Positions 1-12,639 of a DNA stretch of 64,000 nucleotides are shown piece by piece (the stretch's first letter is position 1; every line of letters starts with the position of its first letter). A model generated the notes under the pieces. The model was given only the letters and a program-made list of their open reading frames with translations. It was not told where the DNA came from and ran no database searches. The DNA lies in contig JADCRB010000040.1 in NCBI GenBank assembly GCA_021464245.1, positions 7,970,575-8,034,574 of the forward strand, written 5' to 3'. Source of the stretch: Carallia brachiata (Eukaryota; Streptophyta; Magnoliopsida; Malpighiales; Rhizophoraceae). The translations under genes were made by a program, and so were the position numbers.

Positions 1-2630
1 TTTTTTCTTAAAAAGGAATAATATTATGACTTAAGTTTCCTTTGCTTTTTCCTCTTTGTTTCTTATAAAGAGAAAAAAAAAAAACTACCATCAAATTTTT
101 TTTCTTTGTTTGTTAAAAGGAAAAAGTACTCACAATTCCATCTTTTTTATTTTTCTGTTTTCAATAAAGCACAAGAAAAATGCAGTTCTTAATAAATAGT
201 AGAAAAATATAATGAAGGAGAGAACCCACAAATGCAAACAGCTAATGTACCATATTAAGAAATTATCAACATCAGGTGGCGAAGAGCGGCCATTAAAGGT
301 GATAATTTATATTATCAAATTAAATTGAAACCCATATTATTACGGTACTTTTCTTAATTTTGGGGTCGTAGAAGTTGACAAATCTAATTAGATAGCATGC
401 CTCCTTATGATATTCGAGTGGTGTTTTCAATATGTGACATTCAGATTGTTGCCCCAGAGGAGAACTCCGGGAAATATTTTCGTGAGTGGTACCTTCAGTG
501 CGAGTAAGCACCTGACCTGGGTCCATTTATAAACTTGGACCTCTAGGAACCAGGCTGGCTTAATCTTTCATTTACTTTGGTTTGTATAGTTTCCACCTGT
601 ATGTATTATTATTATTATTTTCTTTGGCTAGTAGATTAAGTTAACCAGTTTTTGATCATATATTTTATCTATGATTTCGGGATTTAATATGAGGTGTCAA
701 ATATTAATTAATTTAGTCGACTATATAACAGATGAACATGGCGTACTTAATGATGTTTTAATGAATTAGCTATCATAAACCCTACGAAAAATCTTCCAGG
801 CCTCTCCTAGCGGAGCATTTACTCACAGACAGTACTAACTGTTTTAGGGACAATAATCAATTCTAAATTGAATAGTTTGTGGAGGAACTTTACCATTTTA
901 ATCTATTCGACTCGCAGTATTTCTTTTCTATCATGAAGTCTTGTAATTTGTATTTTAATTCCTTTATATTTGTTAGTTTCACTTGATTTTGTAATTTTTT
1001 ATTGCTTTGTGAAGAAAAAACTCTATTCTTTAATTGTCCGACAATAAATTCTGCAACTAATTTCTTGCAGTGCAAACAAAACGATGAGAAACCCAAAAAA
1101 AAAAAAAAAAACACTTCTTTTTTTTTTTTTGGTTTAGCTGGAGGAGGAACAAAAATAGACTTGAGTAAGTGCAAACATAGAAAATAATAACAAAATAGGA
1201 ACAAATTTTTAAATTTCAATAGTAGCATTTGCACCTTCTCATTTGTAAGTGGTTTATACAGTTGACCTCTGCCATCCAAAAAGATAAAAGAAATAAATAA
1301 ATAGAAAAAGGTTTATGGACAAACAAAATCAATGATAAATAAATGATACGTTGTTGTTGTTATTATTAAAATAAATAAATGATAAAATAAATAAATGATA
1401 TGTTGTTGTTGTTATTAATTATTAACTAATAAGTGTACCCTAACTGGTTACTGAGTATTACGCTCAAATGGACGGTTGGAGAGCTTAAATCTCGCCTCTT
1501 ACCAATTTCCCTCCTCCTATATATGTATAGGCTATGATCCTCCTAAAAAATATTATTGTTGTTATTATTATTATGATTATTATTATATAAATATACACAC
1601 GTTTTTATATATCTATCTCGATAATAAATATGAGGAGAAGTTTAGTTGATTCTTTTCTGACTAAAAAGCTTTTTGTCGAAGTGATTAATCTCATTTTTGT
1701 GCACTATAAACTTTTAATGATGATTAAAAATGGGAATCGTTAGATGCATTTAGGTTGAAACTATTTTCTTTAACTTTTTCAGAGAAAGATTTTAGGTATA
1801 TAAAGTCAAAATTTGTGTATACCTATCAATTTATTTTATGAAATATTTTATCAAGGTCAATCTGGGACATTACTGATTCTTATAATCGTTAGTTATCAAA
1901 ATCAGAAAGTCAAGGGGCATGATTTGGGTGCTATTTTGTGTCAATGATCTCATCGTCAATACCTAATGGTAATGGAGCGTGGTGCAGTGATGCACAATTT
2001 GACAAGTCAAATGTTCAAGTAGTTAGAGTTTAATTCTTTTAAAAAAATTTCGAATTTGTGTTTTGTATATAAGGAAAATAAATACTGAGAGAGTTTTATC
2101 TCCTTGGTGAGTTCTTTCCAGCTCAAACTAAATTAATTAAAGTCCAATGTAATTTCTAAATACTGGAATCTAGTGCTTAAATTACGCCATTCTCCCTTTC
2201 TCTTCACAAATTAACGGGCCAAGTAACCATCATTTAGTCGTAGTTCAGCAAAAGAACTAAGGTATACTCTCACCTCCGTGCCTAAATTTCACGTCAAATT
2301 ATTTGGGATGAAAATTTGAAGTGTTTTAAAAGTCCTAAGTCCATGAAAAGCAAAATTAAAGGGATAATTTTTTTTGTGATTTTAATTCACTGGTGTTGAA
2401 ATTGTTTCAAAAAAAAGAAAGTTTTAAGTTCGAATTTGATTGGAATCAATTAATCAAAACATTTAGGTGATTTGACTTTACTGTAACTAATCAGCCTTAA
2501 CACACACGAGTTCAATAACAGAACGTTAGGATGTTGGCATTTGAACTCGAATTTCTTAATTTTGAATGATACGTGGATTTAAAAACATAAAATTAATATA
2601 GATGAAAAGTACATTAACTAGTTGAGTAGT
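1..2630. other. AT-rich intergenic stretch, no gene recognised
   Basis: No reading frame here resembles a known protein. The open frames run through A/T homopolymers (for example the A-run and T-run at about 1095-1131). An ATT-type microsatellite lies near 606-620. A short direct repeat of an AAATAAATGATA...GTTGTTGTTGTT unit lies at about 1337-1417. I see no RNA gene. Confidence 0.6.
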
Positions 2631-2635
2631 TGTTG

Positions 2636-2653
2636 ATATATATATATATATAT
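2636..2653. repeat. (TA)n microsatellite
   Basis: An uninterrupted run of TA dinucleotides in intergenic DNA. Confidence 0.9.
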
Positions 2654-2659
2654 AAGGTC

Positions 2660-5600
2660 GTGCCTTGTGCGGCTTATTGATTTTTTTTTAAGTGCAAACA
2701 CTTATAATTTTAAAATTTATAAGCATTTTCACTAACTCGTAATCCAAAAAATAAGAAAGTCCAAATTTGACCAAAATTCTTTAATGAATGTCAAGCATCA
2801 CAATTGTTGTCACACATGTTTTCTATTAAGCCCAACGAATCTATAAGACATTCTCATTCAAAATTAAGCATGGTTGGTTAAGTTAAAATGGTATTTTCAA
2901 TTATGCAATGTCCAAAAAGAGAACAATCTTATAATCAGATTGAACCTGATGCTTAGAATAGAGGATTACAAAGGATTTTTGAGATAAAAAAAACATGATG
3001 CTTTAATCTAATATTTGTGTCAGTAATATGACCAACCTGTCTTCACCAACCAATCTAATACTTCAGTAGCACAACTCCCAACCAATCTTCTCACATTCTT
3101 TTCCTAGGTCATTTGCATCAATATCTCCATCAACTGAATTCCCAATCCCATATATTTCCTCCAAGTCATACTCATGCTAGTAACCTATAAGATCTGCCTC
3201 ACCATTCTCCCCTCTTACTGACCTTTTCCTTCTCAAAGACCACTTGTGTTATTTGAGAATTTGTGGTCCCAGGTGTCTAGTCCCCATCTGATCTGTCTTG
3301 GTTAACAGTGCGTGGTGCCTCTGCCTTTATTGCTAGAGGATAGACATCCATCTGCCCCCTCTTTTAGCAACTCCTTCTGCTCAAACATCTAAAGTTGATC
3401 CTAGAACATGAAGGCTGTCTGAGCTTCTGTCCTCAACCTTGTTGGAAATTCACTGTCACTGGTTGTAGAGGATTTTTCTTCAATGGTGTCAGGATGCAGT
3501 CCTCTTCTTCCTTAGCAAAGAAAATAACCGTAATGTTGTTCCCCGAGCAAAAGAATTCAAGACTACTTAGACAGAATTATAGTTTGAAAGAGCAAAGCCA
3601 TAACTTACACTTTCTGCCAAAATGTACGTAACCTAAAATGTGAAAAAGGTCATCTGAAGCAAACACAATGCTTAGTTAATCAACTTGAGGCAGATGTGTG
3701 GACTATGGAGCCTACAAATGCACAAAACATAGTCTCCAGCACACCACATGTATTGCTCAGAATTTTTTTTTTTTTTTCATAAACTCAAAGCACAAGCATA
3801 TAATAATAGTCACTGCTTGCCTCAATTGGTAACATAGTTGCATTGATATCACATGTTATGACATCCGAGGAAAGGAGGTGAGCTAATGGAGTGGTTAAAT
3901 TGAGTTGTGAAGTTGGGAGCAAATAGTCGAGTCTTTCCATTTTCTTGAAGGTTAATTTTGTTATAAATTATATATTAAATTAGTTGTTAAGAAAGTAATA
4001 ATCTTTAAAGTGACAAATATTGTCAGTTAAGGAATTGATGAGATTGTTATTAATTTTATTAAATGGCTTGTTAGAGAATTAGCTAGGGTTAAGGAGAGGT
4101 TTTCAAATTAATTGGTTTTCCTATTCAATGTTTTCAATTACCATATTAAATTTGAAGTGTTAAATACTAAAGGAAATAAACTTTTAATAAAAAATAATCA
4201 AAAAAATAAATAAAGAAAATCAATGAATGAGTTGTGCAAGAGTGAATTTGGCAATATGTGGCTTCCTGATCTGATGATTGCACTAAATGTTAATATTTCC
4301 CAAATAATAACCAACAATCAATGAAGGAAATCAATAACAATTGCCAATTTTAAAATTTCCATTATTAAAAATTGAGAATGAAGAAACAGAGTTGAGAAAG
4401 ATGAAAGGTTAAAACAAAATTTAGAAACAAAATATTGAAATAAATTTTTAATAGGTAACATTAATTACATGACTACGATTAAGGGAAAGTTTAAACTTTT
4501 CCTTTATAATATTGTTATTAGATAAAGAATTTTGGTATTGATTGAGCAATTTTCTTGTGTAATATATGAAAATTTTTAACAAAATATTTTAGGCTAAAGC
4601 TATTAACATCTTTGAAATCGGTTCTGTCCAAACCGATCTCTTGTTTACAACATGCTTTAAGGAAGTATGCCTCAACGTCTCGTGTTTTTTAACAGAATAC
4701 TTATTAAAAGTTTTTATTTCTATGTTCAAGTCTTAATACTCTTTCATTTTTAACCTTTTAATCTCCTTTATAACCAAATATAACAAGTATGTCCCGAAGG
4801 AGGTGGGGGCAATTGCCTCTACCAACTGTCTGGCCCCACCAAGTATATAATTTACCATGTAAAATTAAAAAAAAAAATCATCAAAATTGCTTTTCCCCCT
4901 ATTGAAAATTACTTTTTACCCCCACTTAAAATTTTGAATTGTTGTATTAAATGACTTAAAAGACTTCCATGAATATTATCCATTAAGAGTTATTATAGGT
5001 TTGTTCTAATTTCTTAGATGAATTAGTTTATTACGTCTATTATATTTGACTGTAAATATACATATGAATTTAGGTAATTGATTACAACTAAATCTAATTT
5101 GAATTACACACAATTTAGATAAATTTATTCCCATTTTTATTTAAGATAAATGAAGTTATTGACATTTACTGCATTTAGAATTTTAATTATTATTTACATG
5201 GTTCATCCAAAAAAAAAAGTTACATGGTTATTGGATGATGGAATAAATTATTTACAATTTAATACTTTTAAAAGACATGTAAATGGAGCATATGGATTTA
5301 GGAAATATGTAGAATTGTAAGGACTTGTTTACCATAATGATAGAGATACTTCTGTGATTAAAAGGTTATGTAAGAAAAGATAAACAAAGTTGATTATATC
5401 ATAATTTTTACAAAATAAATAATCTCGTATGTTGTGAATATAATATCATATATTGTAAATAACTAATATGTATTGATAAGAATCATCATTGAAAGTACTA
5501 AGCTCAATCAAGAACAATATCCCACACCTGTAAGATAAAGCATGACTATAGAGTTTTGGGTTGAAAGTCGACATTAGTATTATGATGTCTAAGTCAATCA

Positions 5601-5790
5601 AAGTTGAGAGAGTGGGTGAGATGTGGGAGTGGAGGCAAAGCCCTCTCTCTACATTGCTAACACAGTAGGCCAAAGGACAATGGAGAAAGGGCCAAACTTT
5701 AAGGTTTAATAAGCCCAATTTATTTCTTATAATGTATAATAAAATTTTTCCAACTAATTATAAGCATCATTTGAGATTTTGTTTAGAGTT
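2660..5790. other. intergenic, no gene recognised
   Basis: Mostly AT-rich. The segment 3000-3640 is more balanced in composition and pyrimidine-rich on the + strand. It may be an old transposon or gene remnant read on the minus strand, but all frames are broken and no domain is recognisable. Around 4795-4850 a GGGGGCAATTGCC...GGCCCC-type motif resembles the inner end of the hAT-like element at 42404-43191, without clear ends. Confidence 0.5.
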
Positions 5791-6058
5791 ACAAACAACC
5801 AAGCCCAATCAAGCTTGGTGGTATTCAAGTTTGGCTCAACAGAAATTTCCTTAGGCTCGAGCTTGGGACAGGCTTCAAAAGTTAGGTTCGAACTCGACTC
5901 AAAAAAATTATACCAAAACTTGAGTGGTTGAAACTTAAACTCACTACAAAATTGAGCCTTTTAATTGAAGACAAAGTCTATAATTTTGGCCTCAACTCAT
6001 TATTTGGGCTCATAGTGTAAAAGACTTTTGCAGTGATGATTATATTGGCTTTTCTCCT

Positions 6059-6141
6059 CCAAGCCTCTCATTCTTCTTTCAATGTGAGAATTTTAGCTTT
6101 TTAGCCAAAACCCCACATTGAAAGAAGATGGAGAGGCTTGG
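6059..6141. repeat. inverted repeat hairpin, 28-nt arms, 27-nt loop
   Basis: Arm 6059-6086 (CCAAGCCTCTCATTC...) pairs with arm 6114-6141 (...GGAGAGGCTTGG) at about 26 of 28 positions. Pairing continues loosely outward. The right arm starts with CCCCACATTG, close to the plant snRNA upstream element RTCCCACATCG. A TATAAAT box follows at 6154-6160 after 33 nt. Confidence 0.7.
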
Positions 6142-6160
6142 AAGAGATAAATCTATAAAT
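6110..6160 (+). promoter_or_regulatory. snRNA-like USE + TATA module (candidate)
   Basis: ACCCCACATTG (6110-6120) matches 9 of 11 positions of the plant snRNA upstream sequence element. TATAAAT starts 33 nt later, the spacing known for Pol II-type plant snRNA promoters. No U1, U2, U4 or U5 RNA start is visible downstream, so any product is unknown. Confidence 0.3.
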
Positions 6161-6459
6161 AAAACCAACACCTTGGCTATTTTTTTTGTCTTTGTTAGTT
6201 CGTTTCAAAACTTTTATGAGTCTTAGGAATTAATGAAGTATAAAGTTTCTAAACAAGCTCTATAATTAAGATATTCATGAGCTTTAATAAGTCTAGCTTG
6301 ATGATGTTTAAGTTTGGCTCGTTTATTAAACGAGCTTTAAAATTTGGCTCGAATTTGGTTTGTTTAGTTAAATTAACAACTCAAATGAGCTTTTATCAAG
6401 CCGAGTTATTAACTTTTAACAATAGCTTGGTTCATTTGTAGCTCTAGCTTTGTTATTTA

Positions 6460-8645
6460 TCTAACTGAAGAATGTTTGTGCAAAAAAAATGATATTAATA
6501 TTTTTTATATTAATTCATTTTCTTAATATTATTTTATTAACTACTGGTAGCTTTGTCCTAACATTCCCGGATTTGTCCATGAGATACCTCTACTATGATG
6601 TCTAGAGTAGGTCATATGTAATCTTTTTTTACCAGCTGAGAAGTTTCATGTGCTTCAATGGGAGAAGCTCCTCTACACACACGACCACAAAATATTGCGT
6701 TAAAATTAGGTCTTACAACCATATTTGCATCATATCCTATGTAAGCCTTTCGAATTGAAAATAAGTTACTGTAAGGCAAAATTGGAACTGAATTCACTTT
6801 CTAAGCAATGACAACTTCAAAGTATTGCCTCCTCGTCTCATAAGGCCCAAAATTGTTCTTTGCTAATCGAAGTTCTATTCAAGGATCCTACGGTTGGCTT
6901 CAATTAGACGTTTTTTTTTTTTTTTTAATTGTAGTTGGTGTTGGTTTTGTTTTAAAATGATTATAAGCCCTTACATTTTCTTTGGGAAAGGGGAAAATGA
7001 AGGGAGGGAGAGGAAACTAGAGGAAAAAAAAGTAAGTACTCATGTTTTAAAAATGTTTTTAGGATGGAGGAAAGTGAGGGAGAGGAAAACTGAGGGAGAG
7101 GAAAACTGAGGGAGAGGAAAAATGACTTTTTCTTTGGCCAACCAAAATCATTCCTATCAAAATTAGGAGGATTTGGAAGAAAAGTTATTTATTCTTTTAT
7201 ATTTTTATTAAAATACTATATTACGCTAATTATATATTGATAACTACAAATTACTTTAAAAAAATCTCTATATCCTTTAAAATTTTATTAAAATTTTTAA
7301 TAAAAAATTGTACAAGTATTATAACTTATTAAACTAAATTTATACAAGTATTTCATATATAATTTACAAATCAAATATTTTTCTTATTATATATGATATT
7401 TTTTTTCTTTTGAGGGTAATATTGGAATTTTTTTCCTTGTTATTATCTTCTCCATCACCTTTGTCTCCTCTACTTTTCTCTCTTCCTAGCATTTTATCCA
7501 AACACAATATTAGCCACTTGTAATAAACTCTTTTTATCTTCTTATATTTAGTTTGCCTCTTTTGTGATGGCTTGTCCACATATTGTCCATCTCAAAGTAT
7601 CTTTTTTTTTAAAAAAACCTTAAGTGCACGAAGACAAGAAACATGGCTTTTTTTGTTTTTGGCGAAAAGCCTTATTTCATTCAGAACACTTTTTATTTTG
7701 TTGATCCGTGTTTGCAATATTTTTTTTGTTAAAATCGATCTGCCATGTTATTTTTCCCAACCTAAATCAACCCAACCATCAATTACTCCATTGAATCCAT
7801 CAACGTCGCATCAACTGGGATACTAAGTATACAATAGTTGCCAAATTAACTTGCCATCAACTGGTGATGACGTGACATTTTTAATTCTAATTAATATAAA
7901 TTTTTTAAACAAATATACAAAAATTAAACAAAATTAATTTCTCTCTCTTCCCTCTGCCTTTCTCTCTTTCCCTCCTCCCTCTCTCCTCCATTGCATGTAG
8001 AGAGGCACCTTCCTAACTTCAAGATTATGTCCTTAGTATGTTCTCGCTGCAAAAGAAGTGTAATATTGTTTATAGCACCATTCAGAAGGGAAGATGAGTC
8101 AGTTGAGAGAAGTCATTATCGAAACAACCTAAAGTAGGTCTTGGGCAATTGGGCATGAGTGTATGACGACATATATTGGTCGCCCGGTCTCATCACACCT
8201 CAATAGATCTTTGCTCAACTACCTTAGTTTGAGTGAGAAGTTTGGCATGAGTAATAGAATGCTGAAACATAAGTTCTCGAGTTAGAAATAAAAGAATCAG
8301 TATGACTACGATAGAGTCAGGAAAAACCCTTATTCTATTGTATTTTGGACTCGGAGATGTGTACAAACTCTTTTTCCTATTGAGCTAGGCCTATAAATCT
8401 TTCTTTTCTTACCCCTTTGGTAAATGATTTGGACTTTTTCTTTAACAAAGTGGTGCAAATTCTATTAAAAAAAAAAAAGAAAAGCATATTTCTAGAAGTT
8501 CAAACAGAGCTCGATTAGTTTCTATTGGACAAGAAATGAGAAACATAACCAATATAGGAAGCAAGGGAATATAAGATCATATATGCTTTTGCATTATGAT
8601 AATCTCACTCAAATTATGGGGACCTACATATATTAGTACAATATA
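6460..8645. other. intergenic, no gene recognised
   Basis: AT-rich and low-complexity. The segment 6950-7515 has purine-rich DNA on the left and pyrimidine-rich DNA on the right, with a TTATCCAAACACAAT end, and may be a decayed MITE. It contains the small tandem repeat listed at 7076-7122. Nothing else stands out. Confidence 0.5.
7076..7122. repeat. 16-bp tandem repeat, three units
   Basis: The unit GAGGGAGAGGAAAACT occurs three times head to tail, the last with one change. Confidence 0.85.
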
Positions 8646-8649
8646 TCGG

Positions 8650-8778
8650 AGTCCCCAATTAGAACCACACGTGCAAGTTTCCCTGCATGTGGCTCGTCCA
8701 TGCTTTTTGAGGTGCTACCTGTGACTCAACATAGCACGGGAAAAGGTGGCTAAACTGCATGCTCTCATGTTCAGAGCA
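8650..8778. other. probable organelle-DNA insertion, left part
   Basis: Composition changes here. The stretch 8661-8695, read on the minus strand, folds into GAGCCACATGC-GGGAAACTT-GCACGTGTGGTTC. That hairpin is typical of group II introns in plant organelle genomes. The sequence seems to continue at 9749 across a transposon inserted at 8779-9739. Mitochondrial origin is inferred from style and was not checked by alignment. Confidence 0.5.
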
Positions 8779-9739
8779 ATGTTATTAAAACCGAACCAGA
8801 CCGGCCGGTTCGACCGGTTTAACCGGGAACCGACCTCTGATCCGGTTCAGTTTACTCCTTGAAATTGGATAGTCAGAGAACCGGCCGAAAACCGACAAAA
8901 TGGACCGGTTCAACCCGAAACCGGTGAACCGGTCCCGATTTATCCGGTTTGGTCAAAATCATCTAATAATTGACTGCCACGTGTCGCCGCTGTAATGCGC
9001 CAGAAAATGCTGAAATAAATTTTGGTCCTCCTCCATGTCGAACTCACATCCTAAGCCTTAGCAAATCAATGTCCAGCCACTGCACCAAATTGTCCTTTTG
9101 TTTCTATATATACAATTAATTGTTTTATTACTTCCAAAACAAGGTGCTGATCTGCTCATTGTTTGTCCTTTTTCAAAATTTTTTTAGTTTATTGATAATA
9201 TATTAATATTACAATTTTAAAAACATATTCTTATTATTAAATATATAAAGTTAATTCATTATTTTTTTATAACTTAACATTAAAGACTTGTGATATGCTA
9301 ATATTTTTTATTTTATATTAAATAATAAATAACGTATAATTAAATTTATTATCTATCATGTTAATATTTACAAAACTTATTATTGAATCTCTATCAATAA
9401 CATTTTTTTAATTACTTACTTATCTTTATTCTTTAATATAGTAATTAATTTTTAAATTTTCTCATATGTTAAATTATAAATTAAGTATTTCTCTAAAAAA
9501 ATATAAATTAAGTATAAAAATCTCTTGAATATAATATTATAATATGTATAAAAACTTATATTTTGTATGTTATTATATTTTACTCATCAGCATTTTTATA
9601 GAATGTATATATTTTTATATATATTTAATATTAAATATCGGTTTTACCGGTTTAATCCCGGTTGAAGCGGTTGAACCGGTTGAACCTTCAACCTCTGAGC
9701 ATTCCGGTTCTATAACTGGTTCGGTTCTTACAACTTTGA
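8779..9739. mobile_element. non-autonomous Mutator-like element (about 960 bp)
   Basis: Inverted ends share AAAACCGAACCAG (left) and AAGAACCGAACCAG (right, reverse complement). Both ends are packed with ACCGGTT/GAACCGG words. The flanks TTCAGAGCA (8770-8778) and TTTAGAGCA (9740-9748) match at 8 of 9 positions, as expected for a Mutator-type 9-bp target-site duplication. There is no transposase. The interior is AT-rich on the right and balanced on the left (about 8975-9100). Confidence 0.65.
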
Positions 9740-9748
9740 TTTAGAGCA

Positions 9749-10478
9749 TTGTCTAAATAAGTAGATAGCATTTACCAAGCAAATCTTTCTTCAAGAAGCT
9801 AAATCAGTTCCTTTTCGGTGACCGCTTTTTCTTTAGGTGTTGGGGCAAGGCAAGCCCCAGGAAAGTCTAGGTTGGCTTCTAGCTTCATCTCTGTCAGCAT
9901 CCTGCTCTTGAGGGAGTAAAGCGAACTACTCATTGCTGTGTTGCCCCAACCCAAGGAAGGGCATTTGGTGAAGAGCATTATTTTGAAGGAGGGAAAGCAG
10001 GGTTGACAAGCCACTTCGAGGAGGCGACTGGACTGGAGTGCTTTCATCAAATGATGCATGTGGGCTGAGCCATTCCCAAGTGTGGCCCGATTCGGCCTGA
10101 CCTGGTCGGGAAGAGATTGACATAGAGACTACTTTTATCCGGAAATATCTTTCTATGTTAGCTAGAGGGGGCGGGTTTTCTCCTATTTTCTATGGTAGTC
10201 CCGCTGCGGCCTCTGCCCGTCCGTCCCGTCTCATCTTAATTTGGCTATACTTGTATGTAGCCAGCCATGTTAGCTTCACATGAGAGTCTTTTTCTGCACT
10301 CATCAGTCAGCTTTGCTCCGATCCTATTCAGCTTTGCCACCTACTAAGAGAATAGGTCTCGTTCAAGCTTTAGCCCGCCTTTATTCATCTATACTAGCTG
10401 CCACGCACGACCCAATAAAAATGATTTGGGGTGCACTACTAGGAATGACACTTTGTTTAGGCTTCCTTTATAGTTGAG
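9749..10478. other. probable mitochondrial-DNA insertion (NUMT), right part
   Basis: This block is near 50 percent GC, against about 30 percent around it. It holds GC-rich words such as GCTAGAGGGGGCGGGTTTTC and CCCGCTGCGGCCTCTGCCCG that look like plant mitochondrial intergenic DNA. Open frames on both strands (for example 10280-10477 +, 65 codons) match no protein I recognise. The right edge falls at about 10478, where AT-rich DNA resumes. Confidence 0.55.
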
Positions 10479-10479
10479 A

Positions 10480-12180
10480 AATTATGTATCTTCGACATAA
10501 CAATGAAAAAAAAAAATCGCAGACATAAAGAAGTGGGAAGCAGGTGTAAGCATCAAACCAAGCATGATAGAAGGAATGAAACATATGAAAAAACAGCATG
10601 CTTAACATTTTGCATCCACCAAACCTAAAGCACATGAGTGTAGTCCAAAAGTTTACATTTTGCAATTGGAAAGTATTTTAAGAAAGGGATAAAAATCTAG
10701 CTTTTTCAACTCCAAAACCAAGAGGAAGAGAATATCTTACTAAGCAGTTCTTCCTAACAAGGAATGTCTTTTTGCGAGATATATCAGACAAAAAAGATGG
10801 ATGAAGTCCTCAACTACTTATCTAACTATCATATTCAAACGAAAAGGAAAAAGCAATGGGAAACAAATTACTCAAGTAAAAATAGTACCCCAAATTATTT
10901 GAAGAGATCTCTAGCGAAGTCGTAGTTGCTGCATATCCAAATTTTTTCTTTTGGATAATACAATCAAATACATTACACTGAACAATATAATGAGACATTT
11001 TCATTATCGCCTTGCAACACTCCTCCGCCTAGTCTTCGGCGAGATATAAGCCCCTTAGGGATTTTTCTATTTGAGAGCTCCTGACCCTCTGCAAATATTT
11101 TTGAATAAGCATAATGATAGAGTAAATAGACTAGGATGATTTAGAATCGATTCTTGGTATTATCTTTGATAAAACATGGATAAGAAAAACAAATTGAAAT
11201 GAAAAATCAAAATAATAAGTTGTGATTATGATGAATAGTGTTTACCTTTAGTAATGCAAATAACTCAAATAGCAAATTAAGTGCTTCATACGAGGCAAAG
11301 AGTTATGACAATTTTCTTCAAAATCTACATTTGATGTTTGAACATAACTTCAGTTAAATCAACAGTTTTGCTACTTATAGATACTCCCCAATTGGCACTA
11401 ATTTCCTCAATATTGAGGTACTCATAAAATTTTTCATAAACAGACATTGTACAGATACATTTGAGCAGCCTTTTAAATGTGTGACTCCCCTTATTTAAAG
11501 CATAAATGAAGATATTTTGGCCAAAAAAAACTTACAGAAAACACACTATGATTGGAAACTTTGCCTTTGCATTAATTAAGTACGCTATAGATAGAATTAG
11601 TATAACCTCACTGACTGCAACAATTATCATCAACAAATAGTAGCTTGAGGAAAACACTCAAACTCTGAAAGGCTTGAAGCCAAATTAAACAAATAATCAT
11701 CTTGTATGAAAAAAACCAATCATAACGCATTTGGAGTCGCTAGATTACTATAAATTCAACATAGATTAACTGAGATGAGGCAAATTTTATGGAATGGAAT
11801 AGAGACTAGAACTACAATACAAAGCATCTTTCCTAGCATTTTAAATCTTCATTCAAAACATCTATGGCAGTGATTATACCTGTTGAATAAGAATTTCTCA
11901 AAAAGCATTTCATTGTTCAACTATTATAAACAGTCGTAATAGGCACTCAAAAGTACTGGTTTTTAAGGATTTAAAAGATATGTTCCTCTCAAACTTGGTG
12001 TTTTTCTTAAAAATAAATCCTATTTTAATTAGGAGACCAATGCCGATTAAAATTTTGTCTCGTAATTGATTAAGCACTATTCGGTATTTAACGAATAACT
12101 TTCTCTAGATTTTAAAATTAGATGCTTCTTGTGGTAAGCTAAAAGGTAGGCTACAAATCTCTATTTTACCTTAATCCTCA
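10480..12180. other. intergenic, no gene recognised
   Basis: AT-rich. A short block at 11005-11095 is more balanced and could be an exon remnant on the minus strand, but stops interrupt it. No RNA gene or repeat with defined ends is visible. Confidence 0.45.
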
Positions 12181-12181
12181 T

Positions 12182-12624
12182 TGTTGGTTTATGGGTCCAA
12201 GTATCTGCCCATGATTGGTTGGTTGGTTTGACCCGACCTAATAATGAAGTGAGCAGTTAAAAGGGACAGCAGTTACAGAGTCCCTCTATATATAAATATC
12301 TCCTTCTCACTCTCCGTATAAGTTAACGCAAAAAGAAAAAACTCAGTTTTAACGTAAGAGAGAAAATACCTCTCAAACGTTAAACAGAAAGAATGCTAAG
12401 GAAAGAGGACTGATAGTCTCCATTCTATGGTATTTGTGTTGTGAAAATAAGAGTGATTTTTATGAATTTTCATTATGATTTCACTCTAACCATACGGTGA
12501 TCGTGATTCCAAATAGGCTAGTGGTTCAATTCTAAGATCCTAAATTGAAGAAGAATTTTCGTTGAAGTATTTATATTTTACAGTAATTTTCATATGAAAA
12601 TTTCATGATTTTAAATTTCCTACA
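12182..12624 (+). mobile_element. LTR (5') of a Copia-type retrotransposon remnant
   Basis: The segment starts TGTTGG and ends CTACA, immediately before a primer-binding site. It has a TATA box (TATATATAAATAT, about 12287-12298) followed by an A-rich leader, as plant LTR promoters do. I did not find a matching 3' LTR downstream, so the left edge is inferred from the TG start. Confidence 0.55.
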
Positions 12625-12625
12625 A

Positions 12626-12637
12626 TGGTATCAGAGC
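12626..12637 (+). promoter_or_regulatory. retrotransposon primer-binding site, tRNA-iMet
   Basis: TGGTATCAGAGC is complementary to the 3' end of plant initiator tRNA-Met, the usual primer of plant Copia elements. It lies one base after the CA end of the LTR. Confidence 0.8.
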
Positions 12638-12639
12638 AT

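Larger units (their letters stand above)
5795..6455. repeat. dispersed repeat with GCTCGA/GCTTGG-rich ends and a central hairpin
   Basis: Both ends are rich in AGCTTGG, GGCTCGAG and TTTGGCTCG words in opposite sense, as in non-autonomous DNA transposons of plants. The centre holds a strong hairpin (6059-6086 pairing with 6114-6141). Exact termini and target-site duplication were not found, so the class is open. Confidence 0.45.

Noticed and set aside
890..1279. 129-codon minus-strand frame
   Set aside because: Crosses A and T homopolymers (poly-Lys, poly-Phe) and has no known motif.
3395..3631. 78-codon + strand frame
   Set aside because: In a balanced-composition patch but without any domain or neighbouring exon. 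Treated as part of an unknown remnant.
10280..10477. 65-codon frame in the organelle-like block
   Set aside because: Matches no mitochondrial protein I recognise. Listed only as part of the insertion.
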